Assembly (NCBI RefSeq): GCF_023053635.1
Contig: NC_086176.1
Span: 73,914,536-73,978,535, forward strand
DNA length: 64,000 nucleotides
Direction of reading: 5' to 3'
Source of the DNA: Elgaria multicarinata webbii
Lineage: Eukaryota > Chordata > Lepidosauria > Squamata > Anguidae
Each line of letters begins with the position of its first letter. Positions within the stretch are counted from its first letter, which is position 1. Both the position numbers and the translations under genes were made by a program. The notes under the pieces are model-generated. The model was not told where the DNA came from. It searched no databases and saw only the letters and a list, made by a program, of their open reading frames with translations. This document shows positions 10,560 through 23,700 of this stretch, piece after piece.

Positions 10560-12891
10560 TATTTATTTATTTATTACCCGCCTCTCCCTTTGGATCGAGG
10601 CTGAGAACAACATTAGTACAGGAGTCAACACATTTTTAAAATTCTTGATTTTACATTAATCTGGGTAGGCCTGCCGGAAAAGGCTAGTCTTCAAAGCTGC
10701 CTTAAAATCACAGAGACAGTTAATATTATGAATCTCCTTTGGCAGGCTGTTCCATAATCCAGGGGCAACAGAAGAAAAGGTCCTCTGGGAAACTGATGTC
10801 AGCCTAGTCTTGGAGCTATACTAGAGTGACCAGATTTAAAAGAGGGCAGGGCACCTGCAGCTTTAACTGTTGTGATGAAGAGGAAATTTCACCAGGACAC
10901 CTGCTGAAATTCCCTTTTCAGTACAACTGTTAAAGATACAGTAGCCCTGTCCTCCTTTTCATATGGTCACCCCAAGGAAGGCTAGACATGACAATAGGGT
11001 TGCAGCCTTAGGTTCTATTGAAATCAATGAGAACTACTTCCATGAAGTATGCTTAGGATTGAGATGACCTATCCTAGGAATCTGCTTAAATACTGGGGCA
11101 CAGTCCATCAAAAATTAAGTGCTTTGTTTAGTATCCAGTGTTAATTGAAATGAATGATACTTGTTAAATTCATTTATTTCAGTGGGTCTACTCTAAGTAG
11201 AACTAATTTTGGATATTAACCTTTGTCCCACAGATTTAATTGAGAAAGATATAAATAGGTTTCAGATGAATGGGATTTAAGAGTGCTCAGTTTTGAAAGG
11301 ATCATGCCACCCAAATTTTGATGTGACAAACAAATGCCTTGCTTGACTCTTTTCTCTCTTTAGGACAAAACAATATTCTTTTATGATATCATTTCCTATC
11401 CGGCGAAGACCGCTCTCACTGGTGTAATGTGTGTTTCGTATGCAGCACTAATTTATCTGGTAAGTTATTAAATACCGTTATTCCGGTCCTGCTTCTCTTG
11501 TGCCTCCTCTTGCTAAATATGACCTTATTCTCAAGAAGTAAATTAAAATCATTTATTGTTTGTAGAACAGGGGGTGTTGAATCTCTTTCAGTCCAAGGGT
11601 CAAATTCCATTTTGAAGATGCTCTCAGAGCCACATTCAAGAGCTGGGCAGGCCTGAAGGCAAAAGGAGGAGGGGCCAAAAATACCAGAAATACTAAAAAA
11701 TAATAATTGTGAACCGCCCAGAGAGCTTCAGCTATTGGTCGGTATAGAAATGCAATAAATAAATAAATATAACAACATATTTTAGCTTAAAGCTCTTATT
11801 GACAGTAATAAAGCCTTAGGAGAGGCATGGCAATCTTTTAGGATAGGGAAAAAGTGTGCAAAAGGAAGGAAGCCACCAAACCATCCGTGGTTAGGAGAAA
11901 AGGGGCGTGACAGACTGGGGCACCTGAGATAGCTGGGTTAGGGTCCCAAGTGGTCTGGATGTGGCCCATGGCCCCCAACGTTTAACAACTCTGCTGTAGA
12001 ACTTTCAGGGTTCAATATTTCATTAATTAATGAAGCAATTTATTTATTACATTTGTACCTTAGCGTTAAAACAATGTTTTGCGACCATCATAGTATGATG
12101 ATCTGGGAAAGGACCACGCAGCCCAAACTCTTCTTTAAGGTTCCAGGTGGTGGTGTAAATATTGTCAGTTTTCACATCATCCTCTTCATCGATGGATGTT
12201 CCCAGCAATTGAATGTGCTGTGAACATTATTTCTGTCACACTTCTAGTCATCCAAAAAGGAAAGATTCGGAGCATTGCTCTAGCAGAGCTATTCTAAAGC
12301 AGGGATGGTCAGCCTTGCAGGATCTACTTTGTTTTTGGGGGGATGCGGTGTTGGTAGAACCTTGAGGTCTACCAACCATTGCTAGGTGCATAATAATGGC
12401 TCAGGGAGGCAGACATACACTAGTAATTAAGGGACATGGTACCTATAAACACACGTTCAGTTCAGTTCAGGAAAAAGTTACTGTGTGAAACAACCTTCCT
12501 CATCCCTGTCATGATGTTATATCTGATATTTTGATGTAATTAACGCACTTTAGTTAGTTAGCCACATCACAAATTGTACCAGTTCTGTTAGAAATACAAA
12601 AATATAAAAACTGGTCCATTATTTCAAAGAAAAATGTATGTCTTCTTTATACAGGCAGTCTCCATCAACAAAATGCTAGAAAAAATAAAAGACCTCATTC
12701 AAACAGAAAGTGCTTCCAGAGAACACAGCAGCAATGACATTGATGCAGATGGATTTTCTAGTGCCAATGATGTTGCACAGCACTCCGCAACCTCTCCCCA
12801 AGTATCTTCAGAATTTTCTGTGCAGACACCACCAAATAGTGGAAGCATCCATACACTGCTGGCAGCCATGGATCAAGAAATTGAACAGTAA
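1882..12891 (+). CDS. SPATA9: SPATA9, spermatogenesis-associated protein 9 (partial, 5' end outside or unrecognised)
   Basis: Join of four coding exons: 1882-1970, 5410-5637, 11364-11459, 12655-12891 (TAA). Each has an AG acceptor and the first three a GT donor; phases agree throughout. The 215 visible residues resemble mammalian SPATA9 as I recall it: DEIRDEFPNLLRL (human DEFKDEFPTILRL), SRSSKSMAKFLKPQ, then SYPAKTALTGV and SYAALIYL. The last exon starts AVSINKMLEKIK and ends in a Ser-rich, polar, divergent tail. Human SPATA9 is about 254 residues, so roughly 20 N-terminal residues are missing; their exon must end in phase 1 and was not found in 1-1881. The 11364-12655 junction encodes one hydrophobic stretch, likely a membrane segment. 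Molecular function is poorly known; the family is linked to spermatogenesis. The gene converges on RFESD. Confidence 0.9.
2491..2627. mobile_element. Palindromic hAT-like MITE ('actacaactccca' family)
   Basis: Begins caggggtgggcag and ends gacccacctatgctg. Internal arms ctccagatgttttggactt and aagtccaacacatctgg are reverse complements around a gattggccatgctgg core. The CAGGGGT-type ends point to hAT. Relatives lie at 13406-13543, 15980-16112, 38600-38719, 40826-40957 and 63329-63424. Confidence 0.65.
3211..3362. mobile_element. Two adjoining short palindromic MITE copies
   Basis: The first runs tgcaatcctataag to taagtggga; the second carries aaatgaatgggactt and ends ccaggattgcag. The pattern of a gcaatccta end, gactta arms and an aggattgca end recurs across the window, so this is a family of short foldback repeats. 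Confidence 0.6.
3543..3629. mobile_element. Short palindromic MITE
   Basis: Near-complete copy: tgctgcaatcctatacac, inner arms gagtaagtcccactgaag and gggcttacttctgagtag, then an aagattgc end. The halves are reverse complements with some mismatches. Class is unresolved because no clear duplication flanks it. Confidence 0.65.
5410..5637 (+). CDS. SPATA9: SPATA9 coding exon
   Basis: Acceptor ctgtttcag, donor gtaggc; 76 codons in phase 0 with no stop. It carries the family's most recognisable stretch, LTKLSRSSKSMAKFLKPQ followed by a Leu-rich helix and PKQPLYGMK. The frame stays open upstream of the acceptor, but that extension has no family similarity. Confidence 0.9.
6183..6276 (+). repeat. 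SINE 3' part
   Basis: Carries ctgctgccagtcagtgtcga, gctagatggaccaatggtct and ataaagcagcttcctatgt, the body of a widespread tRNA-derived reptile SINE. Reverse-orientation relatives are at 19770-19861, 44305-44390 and 63488-63655. Confidence 0.65.
6300..7752. mobile_element. Large foldback (long inverted repeat) DNA element
   Basis: The left end agggctcatctacaccaagc and the right end gcttggtgtagatgagccct are exact reverse complements. The arms continue inward: left gtttgctccgcccacttcct pairs with right aggaagtgggcggagcaaac (about 6680 and 7375). So arms of about 400 bases flank about 650 bases of centre. A 141-codon open frame at 7033-7458 overlaps arm sequence and shows no transposase motif I recognise. 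A shorter relative is at 38723-38870. Transposon class is unresolved. Confidence 0.7.
8201..8285 (+). repeat. tRNA-derived SINE head
   Basis: Reads atagttcagtgatgtggg, ctttgcatgcagagtgt and gatcaatccctgcc, that is, tRNA-like A-box and B-box regions. It is degraded and lacks the 3' body. Confidence 0.6.
8325..8548. mobile_element. Nested palindrome MITE
   Basis: Outer arms of about 60 bases (cagaagacatcttaaaccat ... atggtttaaggtgtcttctg) are near-perfect reverse complements. Inside them sits a second palindrome (about 8383-8485) with arms ttcaggacaccttaaacc and ggtttaaagtgtcttctgaa of the same family. This looks like one family member nested in another. Degraded relatives may lie at 40560-40830 and 53500-53670. 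Confidence 0.7.
9219..9291 (+). repeat. GAAA microsatellite
   Basis: About 18 uninterrupted GAAA units on +. Two frames read through it as Lys/Glu/Arg repeats, which is a by-product of the repeat and not a gene. Confidence 0.95.
9632..9976 (+). mobile_element. L2-like LINE 3' end
   Basis: Starts with the last codons of a reverse-transcriptase ORF (Ala-Pro-Tyr-Ala-Trp-Asn-like), then a 3' tail with tgtacattgatggtgctata and an AAAT/AAT terminal repeat. The 5' truncation is typical of LINEs. Other copies: 26536-27009 (+) and 39820-40435 (-). Confidence 0.75.
10000..10268 (+). mobile_element. LINE 3' end with the 'gaacagcccagagagc' tail
   Basis: Ends tgtgaacagcccagagagct, then gcagtacagaaatgaaataa. 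The same 3' signature recurs at 11700-11769, 13957-14035, 27955-28052 and 56348-56411 (+), and at 51980-52062 (-). It is a 5'-truncated non-LTR retrotransposon of CR1/L2 type. Confidence 0.65.
10521..10810 (-). mobile_element. LINE 3' end, reverse orientation
   Basis: An AAT/TTTA simple repeat (10521-10574) is the terminal tail, followed on + by the complement of a LINE 3' region (ctttggatcgaggctgag ... gaggctgttccataatcc-like). Family assignment within CR1/L2 is uncertain. Confidence 0.5.
10822..10973. mobile_element. MITE with 'agagtgaccagat' ends
   Basis: Left end agagtgaccagatttaaaag, right end catatggtcacccc. The interior has gctttaactgttgtgatgaa and a partial inverse copy, consistent with an internally shortened palindromic element. 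A related pair is at 55978-56216. Confidence 0.6.
11364..11459 (+). CDS. SPATA9: SPATA9 coding exon with the conserved PAKTALT motif
   Basis: Acceptor tctctttag, donor gtaagt; 32 codons, phase 0. It encodes DKTIFFYDIISYPAKTAL and then VSYAALIYL, close to human FEIISFPAKTALTSI and SYAALIYLAV. The C-terminal hydrophobic part is the start of a predicted membrane segment. Confidence 0.9.
11568..12003 (+). mobile_element. hAT-like element interrupted by a LINE tail
   Basis: Left end cagggggtgttgaatctctt and right end gtttaacaactctgctgta are roughly inverse. The interior has atattttagcttaaagctct. A LINE 3' tail at 11700-11769 interrupts it. Relatives: 17135-17515 (-) and 39350-39690 (+), which lack that LINE piece. 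It lies in the SPATA9 intron 11460-12654, which has no other feature I can support. Confidence 0.6.
12655..12891 (+). CDS. SPATA9: SPATA9 terminal coding exon
   Basis: Acceptor ttatacag; 78 codons plus TAA. It starts AVSINKMLEKIKDLIQTE, matching human AVCVNAVLKKVKNIF. The remainder is a low-complexity Ser/Thr/Gln tail ending MDQEIEQ that I could not align with the human tail. Confidence 0.85.
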   Translation, partial: AVSINKMLEKIKDLIQTESASREHSSNDIDADGFSSANDVAQHSATSPQVSSEFSVQTPPNSGSIHTLLAAMDQEIEQ

Positions 12892-13001
12892 CTCTGAGTA
12901 GGCATAGCTGTGATCTTTCGGTCTGTGCACAAACTGTTTTATTAAATACACAAATATGTGAAGATAGTACTCATTTTCCATCAAGCAAATGCAAATGTCT
13001 A

Positions 13002-13007
13002 AATAAA
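13002..13007 (+). promoter_or_regulatory. SPATA9: Candidate polyadenylation signal for SPATA9
   Basis: AATAAA about 110 bases after the SPATA9 stop. A second AATAAA lies at 13303-13308. Which is used cannot be told from sequence, and AATAAA is common in this AT-rich, repeat-rich DNA. Confidence 0.4.
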
Positions 13008-13405
13008 TACACACACAGGCAGTCTCCAGACTGCAAAAAGCTTATTGTGTCAGTGTTCCTTACCTAGTTGAAAGTAACCAAGTAAATTGTGCATGTGCCA
13101 TGATACCATCTTAAAGGCTGCTGCATATCTTGAGCCTCAAAACACTGAAAAACATTTTGATAGCATCAGTACGCATGGTTTTTATTTTGTTTTTTAAAAA
13201 GATCTTACTTATGCAAGAAATTCACTTTTCTAAAACATTGAACCAAAGTTAATATCTGTTGGAACATATGATATACCATTATCTAATTTTTAAGTAGTAA
13301 AAAATAAAGTTAAAAGATGAATTATTACTAAGATTTTAACAAGTCATTGATAATTACAAGGCCATTTTGGAAATGCTGACAGCAAAAAAAAAAACTTATG
13401 CTATT

Positions 13406-13543
13406 TCAGGGGTAGGCAATCTTGTGCCCTCCAGATGTTTTTAGACTAAAGTTCCCATAATCCCTGACCACTGGCTTTGCTGGCTGAGGCTGATGGGAGT
13501 TATAGTTCAAAAGATTTGGATGGCACCAGGTTGCCCACTGCTA
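13406..13543. mobile_element. Palindromic hAT-like MITE
   Basis: Left end caggggtaggcaatcttgtg and right end ggcaccaggttgcccactgc are imperfect inverses around a cctgaccactggctttgctgg core. This is one of the better-preserved copies in the window. Confidence 0.7.
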
Positions 13544-13956
13544 CTGTACATCACAATTGGTATTACTTTCCTAAACACATTCAGAGCGTATCCTGGCCTA
13601 CCTATTCAGGAAGATCCTAGTTTTACAATCTTTTCTCTCTTAATTCACTCTTCTAGAATGCATATATAACTGTTTCCTCACAGACTTAGGGGTCCATCAC
13701 ACCTACTTTTTCCCCCTAGTTTGTCTCTGCAATTTCTAGCTCAGTTACATTAGCGCATCAAGCTAATGGCCCCTTTCACGTGGGGTTGTGGTATTGCACA
13801 ATACTGATGAAACCTCCCTTTTGCTTGTTTGCACTTCCATTCCACCCCGCCCTGCCTCCTTCTGCCTCCAGTTCATTGGTTGTAACATTGCATTGGGTGT
13901 GGGCTCCTCCCCCACCCTCGCTCTGGCTTTGTCATCTAGTAATTTGCTGATTTAAT

Positions 13957-14035
13957 GTTTCTTGTGAACCGCCCAGAGAGCTCCGGCTATTGGGCGGTAT
14001 AGAAATGTAATAAATAAATAAATACATAAATAAAT
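13957..14035 (+). mobile_element. LINE 3' tail
   Basis: tgtgaaccgcccagagagct then gggcggtatagaaatgtaat and an AAAT tail. Only the last 80 or so bases of the element are present. Confidence 0.65.
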
Positions 14036-15979
14036 CTTTGGCTGGGCTTTGTTTCTGTGGGCAATGAGAGTGGGGTTGGAGCAGTAGAAGTCCAATGGTT
14101 CAACACGATGCTGGAGGAGGAGAATTGACCTGCCCTCCTCTTTCATCAGCAAGCTCTCCCTTCAAAGCACACACACACACCCCAACAAAGCAAATAGAGA
14201 GAGGACAGAACTACACAGAAGCTGAAGGGCACTTTAATTCCGTTTGGGGAAATAATCCAGACTTTCCCCTAGTTTAAAAACAAAACTCAGTGATATTCTA
14301 GAACACAGTTCCAGAACTTACATCTCTAAAAGAAGTGTCATCAAATTTAGGGCAATGCAGGAGTTGAGCTCAGTTTGTATATGTGGGTTTTTCCCTTCTA
14401 GAATCTTACTTGTCAGTGAGCTAACCACATAATCTGTGTGAAGGGCAGATTGCTCTTAAAAGCCCCACCTACACAACAGCGAGTGCCAAGCTTATTCAAA
14501 GCTACTGTGTAAAAGGGGCTTTGTTGCTCACAAACTCTTTCCCGTACACAGATTCTGTATGCTAGAAGAAAAGGGCTCTGTTTGCAGCTAGAAGAGAAGG
14601 ACATATTGTCTTGCTTAGCAGAAATCCAAGACCTGATTAAATGTTACAGACCCCATGTGGTTGCTGCTGAAAAGTTTTCTTACGTGGCAGTATATTACCT
14701 TTGAAAGCTCTTACTACCTGCCTTCGACCAATATCCTATAGCATCTCTACATCCATTCCAGCAGCTAGCAGGGTTTGCAGTTCTGGTATGGGGACTAAAC
14801 AGTCAAACATCGAATGGGTTTTTACCATCTGTGAACCAGTGTTTGACGCAGGAGGAAATGTGTTAACAGAGAGAGGAAAACCCCAGAGAAAACAATCCCG
14901 TGTGAATAAATTGCAATATGTTCCCTGAAAACTTTTGTGTTTAGCATTCTTCTATATTTTTAGTGAAAGGTTCACACATATTTCAATATAACTTAGTGAT
15001 GCAGACAAAAACTAAGAGTTAAACATTTATAATCTCCAGGGGGCATGCAGATACTCAAGATCCATGCACGACTGGGTGATTTTGCACATTTATTTAAGAC
15101 AAGCACAAGCATGTGAAAACAACAGTATGTCAAATCCTTGAGCAGCACATTGTGAAAATTAAACCATATCAGATAAGCAGTGTGTATGTGTGTGTGTGTC
15201 TATACAGTATATACACGCATATATGAATTAGAGGTATGCTTCTCTATGTCTTTTTCTCCCATCCTTTGGCAAGATACTCCACCTTTTCCAGGAGTACATT
15301 CTGCTTACTTAGACCACCCAGACTTTTATTACTGCAATAGTTTATTTTAACACACACATGCACACCCTTCCCTCTTGCCAAGAAGAGCCATCCTTAGGCA
15401 TATATTTATTGCAGTTATTCAGCCACAATCCACGTAAATTGCACACCTCTCTTTGCCTGCCAGGAAACAGGCAGGGCAAATCTCCAAGGAGCCCAGCTTC
15501 TTCTAGCTATGCCATCAACAGAGCCTATTTAGTTGAAAATCAGTCTGTCACTTCCAGCTAATGCAAGTGAGCTGGGCTCTTGCTTGTTCCATTCAGCAGA
15601 AGTGAGCCATTTGCAGCCTGCCTCACTCCCAGACTGATTTACAGTGCTGCAAAATAACCACACAACTGGAACAGTCTCAATATGAACCTTGGGGACTATT
15701 TTGGGAAGGCTTGGATTAAGTACAAGAAAAAGAAAGTTTCCCAATTATAATTTTAATAATCATATGATCAGCATATAAAAATAGCATCTCCAATTACATT
15801 GATAATATTTTAACATAATAATACTCTTAAAGCATTTTTTGTTTTACCTTCAGGGGGAAACACTTAAAGGCTAGAAATTTAAAGTTTCAACTAGACTAAT
15901 ATAAAATTTCTGACTTGTTCAGCCCATTTTTGAGACACACACAGAGAGAGACTGACTGATTGTCTCTCTGATTACAGCA

Positions 15980-16112
15980 CGAGTGAGAAACATGTAGCCC
16001 TTCAGAAGTTGTGGCCTACAACTCCCATTATTCCTCACCACTGGCCATGCTAGGGCTGATGGGAGTTGCAGTCCAAAATATCTGGAGGGCCAAAAAGATG
16101 CCCACACCTGGA
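15980..16112. mobile_element. Palindromic hAT-like MITE
   Basis: Arms tacaactcccattattcctc and gggctgatgggagttgcagt pair around a ccactggccatgctag core. The ends are more eroded than in the 13406 copy. Confidence 0.6.
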
Positions 16113-16196
16113 CTAAGAGTTCGTTTATATGCTTATTAAACATAACTCAATCAATTTCATATCATCACGCAGAAATGGGTGAATCTGTTACAATAA

Positions 16197-16524
16197 GCTC
16201 CATCAGATGAGGAAAATCATATTTGCTTACCGTTCCTTCTCCGCCCACGCATTTGTCCCTCATTACTTCCTCTTTTGAAAGAGGAAGTAAACAACATGCA
16301 TGTGGCCCATTCAGTGGGCCAATTTGATCTTGCTGCTTCTGCACACAGCAGGAGATAGCGGCAACTTCCATCTTTAAAATAAATCGGACTTACTGGTGTG
16401 ATTTTTTGTGGTGTGAAGAAGGCTAAAAGGGGTGGGAGGCAGATGTCATCGTGAGAGGGACCCATGAAAATCTGTGAGTGCCCAGTAATAAGCATGCAAT
16501 AAAAAGCTAGTCTTATGGAGCTCT
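16197..16524. mobile_element. MITE with 'agctccatcaga' ends, copy 1
   Basis: Left end aagctccatcagatgagg, right end agtcttatggagctc, an imperfect inverted pair. The interior has ttacttcctcttttgaaaga, acacagcaggagatagcgg and gagagggacccatgaaaat. A second copy at 35570-35910 matches it along almost its whole length. It lies just beyond the RFESD stop, so it may form part of the RFESD 3' UTR. Confidence 0.65.
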
Positions 16525-16541
16525 GTGAAGCACAAAAGATG

Positions 16542-18819
<2,278 letters not shown>

Positions 18820-18892
18820 TTAAAAACGAACATTACAAAAACAATTGCATGGCCACAAAAAAATCATACCTGTACTGAAGTTACAATTTATA

Positions 18893-19084
18893 GCAGGACT
18901 GCACAACTTGTGAGTGACAAGTCATACAGAGTGGTTCACCAGGAGACCAACATATACCTCCTATTTTTTTCTGGCTGCCTGGGTCTCCAAAAATGGGGAG
19001 GGGGACATGTCAAGACCTTGGCAGACCACAACACACGGCCAGTGAGCTGTGTTCTGCTGTGGGGAGGTCCCAGGTTGTGCAGGC
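18893..19084. mobile_element. Short DNA element with inverted ends
   Basis: Left end caggactgcacaacttgtga and right end cccaggttgtgcaggcc are inverse over about 15 bases with mismatches. The CAG-type ends fit hAT, but I did not find a convincing 8-base duplication. Confidence 0.45.
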
Positions 19085-19769
19085 CAGATTTATAGGATCG
19101 TAAAACTCTTAAAACACCATTAAAGAAGGTAATATACACCATGCATTTTCTCCTAAGGGCCACACGCTTCTCAAGTGTAAGTTTAACCTTTACCTTAAAT
19201 GTATTAATGCAATTTTTGAATTGCTTCTCTATAAAAAGAAAATAGAAAGTAAGTATTGGGGCAAATCTCCTACCACCTATCCTGGGCATTGAGAAAAGGA
19301 AGCTTACTGTCTTCTCCAGCAGTCAGGACAAACAGCAGCGTTGGGGATCTATTTTGGTACTTTCTTCTCCCCTTGGAGTGGGGAAGGCAAGTGCCACATC
19401 TGTACAGGGTACAGGGAGTAAAACCTGCTTCTCCCTGGAAATGGTACGGTACAACCCTTGCTAGTTCCAACCCATTATTCGTGAGGACTCTTGTTAGAGA
19501 AGCCCACCAATTCCAGGTTCTTAGCAATGTTTGCTCACTTTTTATCCTTTCAAGTCAACTAGTTTCTTGTGTAGGCTCCATTCCCTGAACAGTGTTCTAC
19601 TGTTTTCATTAGAGCCTGACGGCTATTCAGAAATGGTGGCTATTAAAAAGAAAATATGCTCACACACTAACTACTTGTCCTGAACCTAGAACTCTGTGTA
19701 CTGAGGAGTGCACAGAGCACCTGTTGGGTGGGTTTTACTATCCATTTGCACAGAGGGGGCTCTTCTGTA

Positions 19770-19861
19770 GGAAGCTGCCTTATGCCAGCTCAGATCATTG
19801 GACCATCTAGCTTAGGCTCATCTACACTGACTGGCAGCTGTTTCCCAGGGTTTCTGGCAGG
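19770..19861 (-). repeat. SINE 3' part
   Basis: On + reads gaagctgccttatgccagct, attggaccatctagcttagg and tttctggcagg, the complement of the common SINE body. Confidence 0.6.
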
Positions 19862-20801
19862 GTTTCCCCCCCCCCCCCGCCAAGAATAGCTGGAATTGCC
19901 AGGGGTTGAACCTTAGTGTGCATGAAGAAAATGGGAGAACCCTACAAGGGCATAAAAGCTCCTTGCACCTGACAGATTCTCCCTGTATATGTAGAATTGA
20001 ACCTGTAGAATTATCAGTAACACATAATCTGTAACCAATCAATGTAAAAAAGGTCCCCAGACAGCAGAACATCACAGCCAGGTGATGTCTGCAGGGCCAG
20101 CCCTTCCATGAGGCGGGATGAATGCTTCCCCTCCTCAGGTGGCAGATGCTGCCTCCAGAACTGCATGTCCGACCTGGTGCTCCAGTAAGTCATGGTGGCC
20201 GCTCCCCTGCCTCAGCAAGTGTGGTTGACACAGCTCTGTGGCGCACTTATCGCCCAATGCCTCACTTTGAGGACCACTCATCAGGCAGGTATACACTCTG
20301 GGAAGTGCCGCTGGCCACTAAGAAGAGAAGGCAGCCAGCATGGCTCTCCAGAGAGCCACCCCAAATGCCTCACTTTAAAGGGGTCATGGGTGGGGAGGTG
20401 GCCCTGTTTGTAATAGAATCTGTTTTCATTCAATGACAGAGCATTATGTGTTAAAAAGTAAGCAAATGTTTGGATTTTTCAACTTTTTTTTACTTCTTCT
20501 GAAAAGGTCATGGATGCTATGAAGGAGACACAATATGTATAGAACTATTTCAACTAGAGAGAAAAGTACAAACTTTACTACAGTATCAAAAGTGCTGAGA
20601 GATCAACACATTTTGTCAGGTTACACCTGATCAGTAACAACAAATATTATTAACCTCGGTCTTATAATACATAATTCTAGTTCTTGTTATTGCAAAACAT
20701 GAATTCCTATTGCACACAAAAAAACCTAAGTGACAGCTAAAACAGGGGATGTGAAGCATGCTTTTCTGAGTAAGCTACAATCTATGAGAAAATAGAGTAA
20801 C

Positions 20802-20882
20802 AGTGCAATGCTGCACAAAAGTCTCACTGAGTTCTATGGGACTTAATCCGAAATAAGTGGATAGAGGTCAGGATTGCAGCCT
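20802..20882. mobile_element. Short palindromic MITE
   Basis: Carries tctcactgagttctatggga and ends gtcaggattgcagcct. Same foldback family as 3543-3629. Confidence 0.55.
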
Positions 20883-23279
20883 AGATCACATACTTGACAG
20901 ATCTGCAGTGTATGTGCCTTGTGCTCACTATCAGTGCATAATACTGTACAACTAACAACCTAACCCTAAATAAATCCTAATGAGGCTTACTCCCAAGTAT
21001 GCACGCACAGAAGTGTAGCATAAGAGAAGTAAATACATGTAACAGTACAAGATAAACCAATATATATAATTACAGGTAAGATCTTAAACTCTGGCAATTT
21101 GAAAAGTGCATAATAAGACATATGCCAGTGTTTGAGATAAAACAAGGTACTTTCAGAATATATTTTTATTACTCTGTATCATAAAGCCCAAATGACCTTT
21201 TAATTACAAGTCAGAGGTACTTAATTCCCAAACTATTTTAACAATGGGATCTGTATGATGAAACAGACTTACCCCTCAAGGAGATCAGAATGGTGACCCA
21301 CCACAACAGCAGAGCAAACCACACAGAATTTGGGTGTTCACAACAATCAGAAGGGAGATAATAAGAAATGGAGGATGTTTCTGAATCACCAGCTGAAATT
21401 CCTAATCACCACGTCCATCATATGCATATTTACATAAGTGTAAATATGTATGTGTACTGGGAGAGAAAACATTTTTATAGAGCCTGTCTGTAGTCCCGTG
21501 AACAGTGTAACAATAGTGATGTGGCTGAAGATGCATCATGCCCGAGCAGATAAGAGGGCAGGAACAAGTCTGCATTAAATTGATAACAAAGACCTTTTAG
21601 GTTCTAGAGACTTCTACAATCACTTTCCTCCTCATTCTTGCCTTCTCCAGTAATTGAGTTTTCTCCACCATAATAACGAAAGTATTAATTATAACTCAGT
21701 CTTAACAATACACTGTCACTATGACCAACCAATTATGCATGACTCAAAAAGCAATCGTTTCCACATCTCTTCATAAACTAATCCACTTCCTGTCGTTACT
21801 GTTAAAAGGCTAATGCTCTTTTTACAAAAGGAGTCGTCCTCATTAATGAGGAAGCTTTGTATCCTTCAGCTCATTACCTTTCCAACCAAAAATTTGCTTT
21901 GTAAATAACAAAGGATCACTTAAAATATGACAGGTAGCAGCTGCAGAAAAGTGAGATCTACTACTATATTTTTCCAGAGTGAGGCTGTGACTGGATTCAG
22001 TAGGTTTACCAAACAAACATACATTGGACCAGGCTTTAATGGTTTCCATTCATTCCAATGGAACAATGTTCCTATCCAACATCATCAACATTTTATGCCT
22101 TTTGGAGACATAACCCTAGTGAGATGAATGGGCATTGTACTGTCAGAGAACCTATTGAAATAGCATTTTCTTCATGCAACCCTCAGCAAATAACCCAAAA
22201 TGAAACCTTTCCATTAGTGGTATAGTGGAACCAGGGCTTGCAGGGTGGAGGCACTTGGACTTTCTGATAAGCAGGGACAATGATGTCATCAGCTGCCACC
22301 ATTGCCACCACCAGTATCTCTCAAGCTTCCATGTTCTCTCTAAGCTTGGCTGCAATCCTCACAATAAGCTGATTTTTTCCAGCAACAATGTATCATTGTG
22401 AGCTATTGCTGTTGTAGTGTACAATATTTGGGGATAGCTGGGTCTCTTGAATGGGCAATTAAGACCCATGAGCTTACAAAAGGCCTGCTTGTGGTGCACA
22501 TGAAACCACCTAGAACTAGTTTGTTGATATGGATTAAGACAGCTGCTTACATTTTTGGGCTCTCTTTGGGGACGCGGCCATTGCGACTGTCATGATGAGT
22601 GCCTGCACTTCAATATTAACCACTATCTTCAATAAAGAGGCACAGTTAGGAACCCAAACCACCACTCAGCCAGAAGTGAGCAGAACCTGATGGCCCATCG
22701 TGAGGTGTAACTGACAGCTATTAAAATCTCAGTATGGGTAGCATGGACAATTTCAGCTGCCAGGCCAGTTGTGAATGCTTGCCAACGTCTATAGCAAATC
22801 CTATTCACTTGCATTTCCCAGCTTTCATTCTTCCTGTGAGTCACCGTTTGTATTTGCCAAGCAGCCTCTTAGCTGGGAACAACTTGAGATGGTTTGTGAT
22901 TTACAAGGAAAGAACTGGCTGGAAGTAAACATACTGACACAGCATCCAAAGTGCCATTAGGTTCAGAATACATAGATGGGAATGGGAGGGGGGGGATGAC
23001 ACCTAGTCGTTTTTGGCTCCTTCTCTGCTGGGAGTCGCTATCCCTGCTGTGATATAATGGCTATCCCACACTGTATGCCTAGAACTAAATCCTATTAATG
23101 TCTAGGGTTACCACCTTTCTCCACCAGAAAGAAGATGGGTACTGCTCACTTGCATCTGTTTATTTATTTGCATGCATGTTTTAAATTGTCCACTGCCTAA
23201 CATTGAGGTTAAATTCAAAATAGTACGCCAGATGGTTTTAAAACATTCCTAAACGTAAAAGCCAAACGTGATGAATTCA

Positions 23280-23700
23280 TAGCAAAAGGATTAAAACATT
23301 TAGGGAGCAATCCTATGGCTCCTAGACAAAGTCTGGGGAGCCATAGGAAGATTCGGATTCCTGGATCTGAGGTCAGAGACAGGGCTCCAACCACAGATCC
23401 AGGAATCCGTGCTCCCTCTCCCCACCAGCACGGAAAGAACCACATTGACTTCCTCTCTGAGGCAACCTTGGAGAATGAGTAAAGGAGGCATGCCAGTGGA
23501 CGGGGAGGGGAGAAGCCAATGTATCCCAAGGCCTCCCCAGCATTCTTCTCTCCCGCTTCGACACGCCCCAGCAAGATGGAAGAAAAAGCCTATCTAGGAA
23601 AAACGCAGAGCGGGAGGAGCACAGAGGCGATCACCTCCACCTCTCCTCCTGCTCTGTATAGTTCGGAGGGTTACAGATATTGCTATGCGATTGCACCCTT
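23280..23700. repeat. Hairpin-containing repeat
   Basis: ggattcctggatctg (about 23355) pairs with cagatccaggaatcc (about 23395), and cctatggctcc pairs with ggagccatagg (about 23312 and 23338). Several inverse pairs within 400 bases suggest a foldback repeat. Overlapping open frames on both strands are by-products. Confidence 0.4.

Larger units (their letters stand above)
5638..11363 (+). other. SPATA9: SPATA9 intron, largely transposon-derived
   Basis: Holds, in order: a SINE piece (6183-6276), a 1.45 kb foldback element (6300-7752), another SINE head (8201-8285), a nested palindrome (8325-8548), a GAAA microsatellite (9219-9291), LINE 3' ends (9632-9976, 10000-10268, 10521-10810) and a MITE (10822-10973). 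Between these I see no coding potential. Confidence 0.7.
12892..16541. other. SPATA9-RFESD convergent spacer
   Basis: Contains the SPATA9 3' UTR, MITEs at 13406-13543, 15980-16112 and 16197-16524, and a LINE tail at 13957-14035. CA and TG runs lie near 14169-14183 and 15182-15200. No coding or RNA gene is apparent. Confidence 0.6.

Noticed and set aside
19256-19588. 110-codon frame and antisense partner in the RFESD intron
   Set aside because: No domain, no homologue recalled and no splice support. The length is within chance for this composition.
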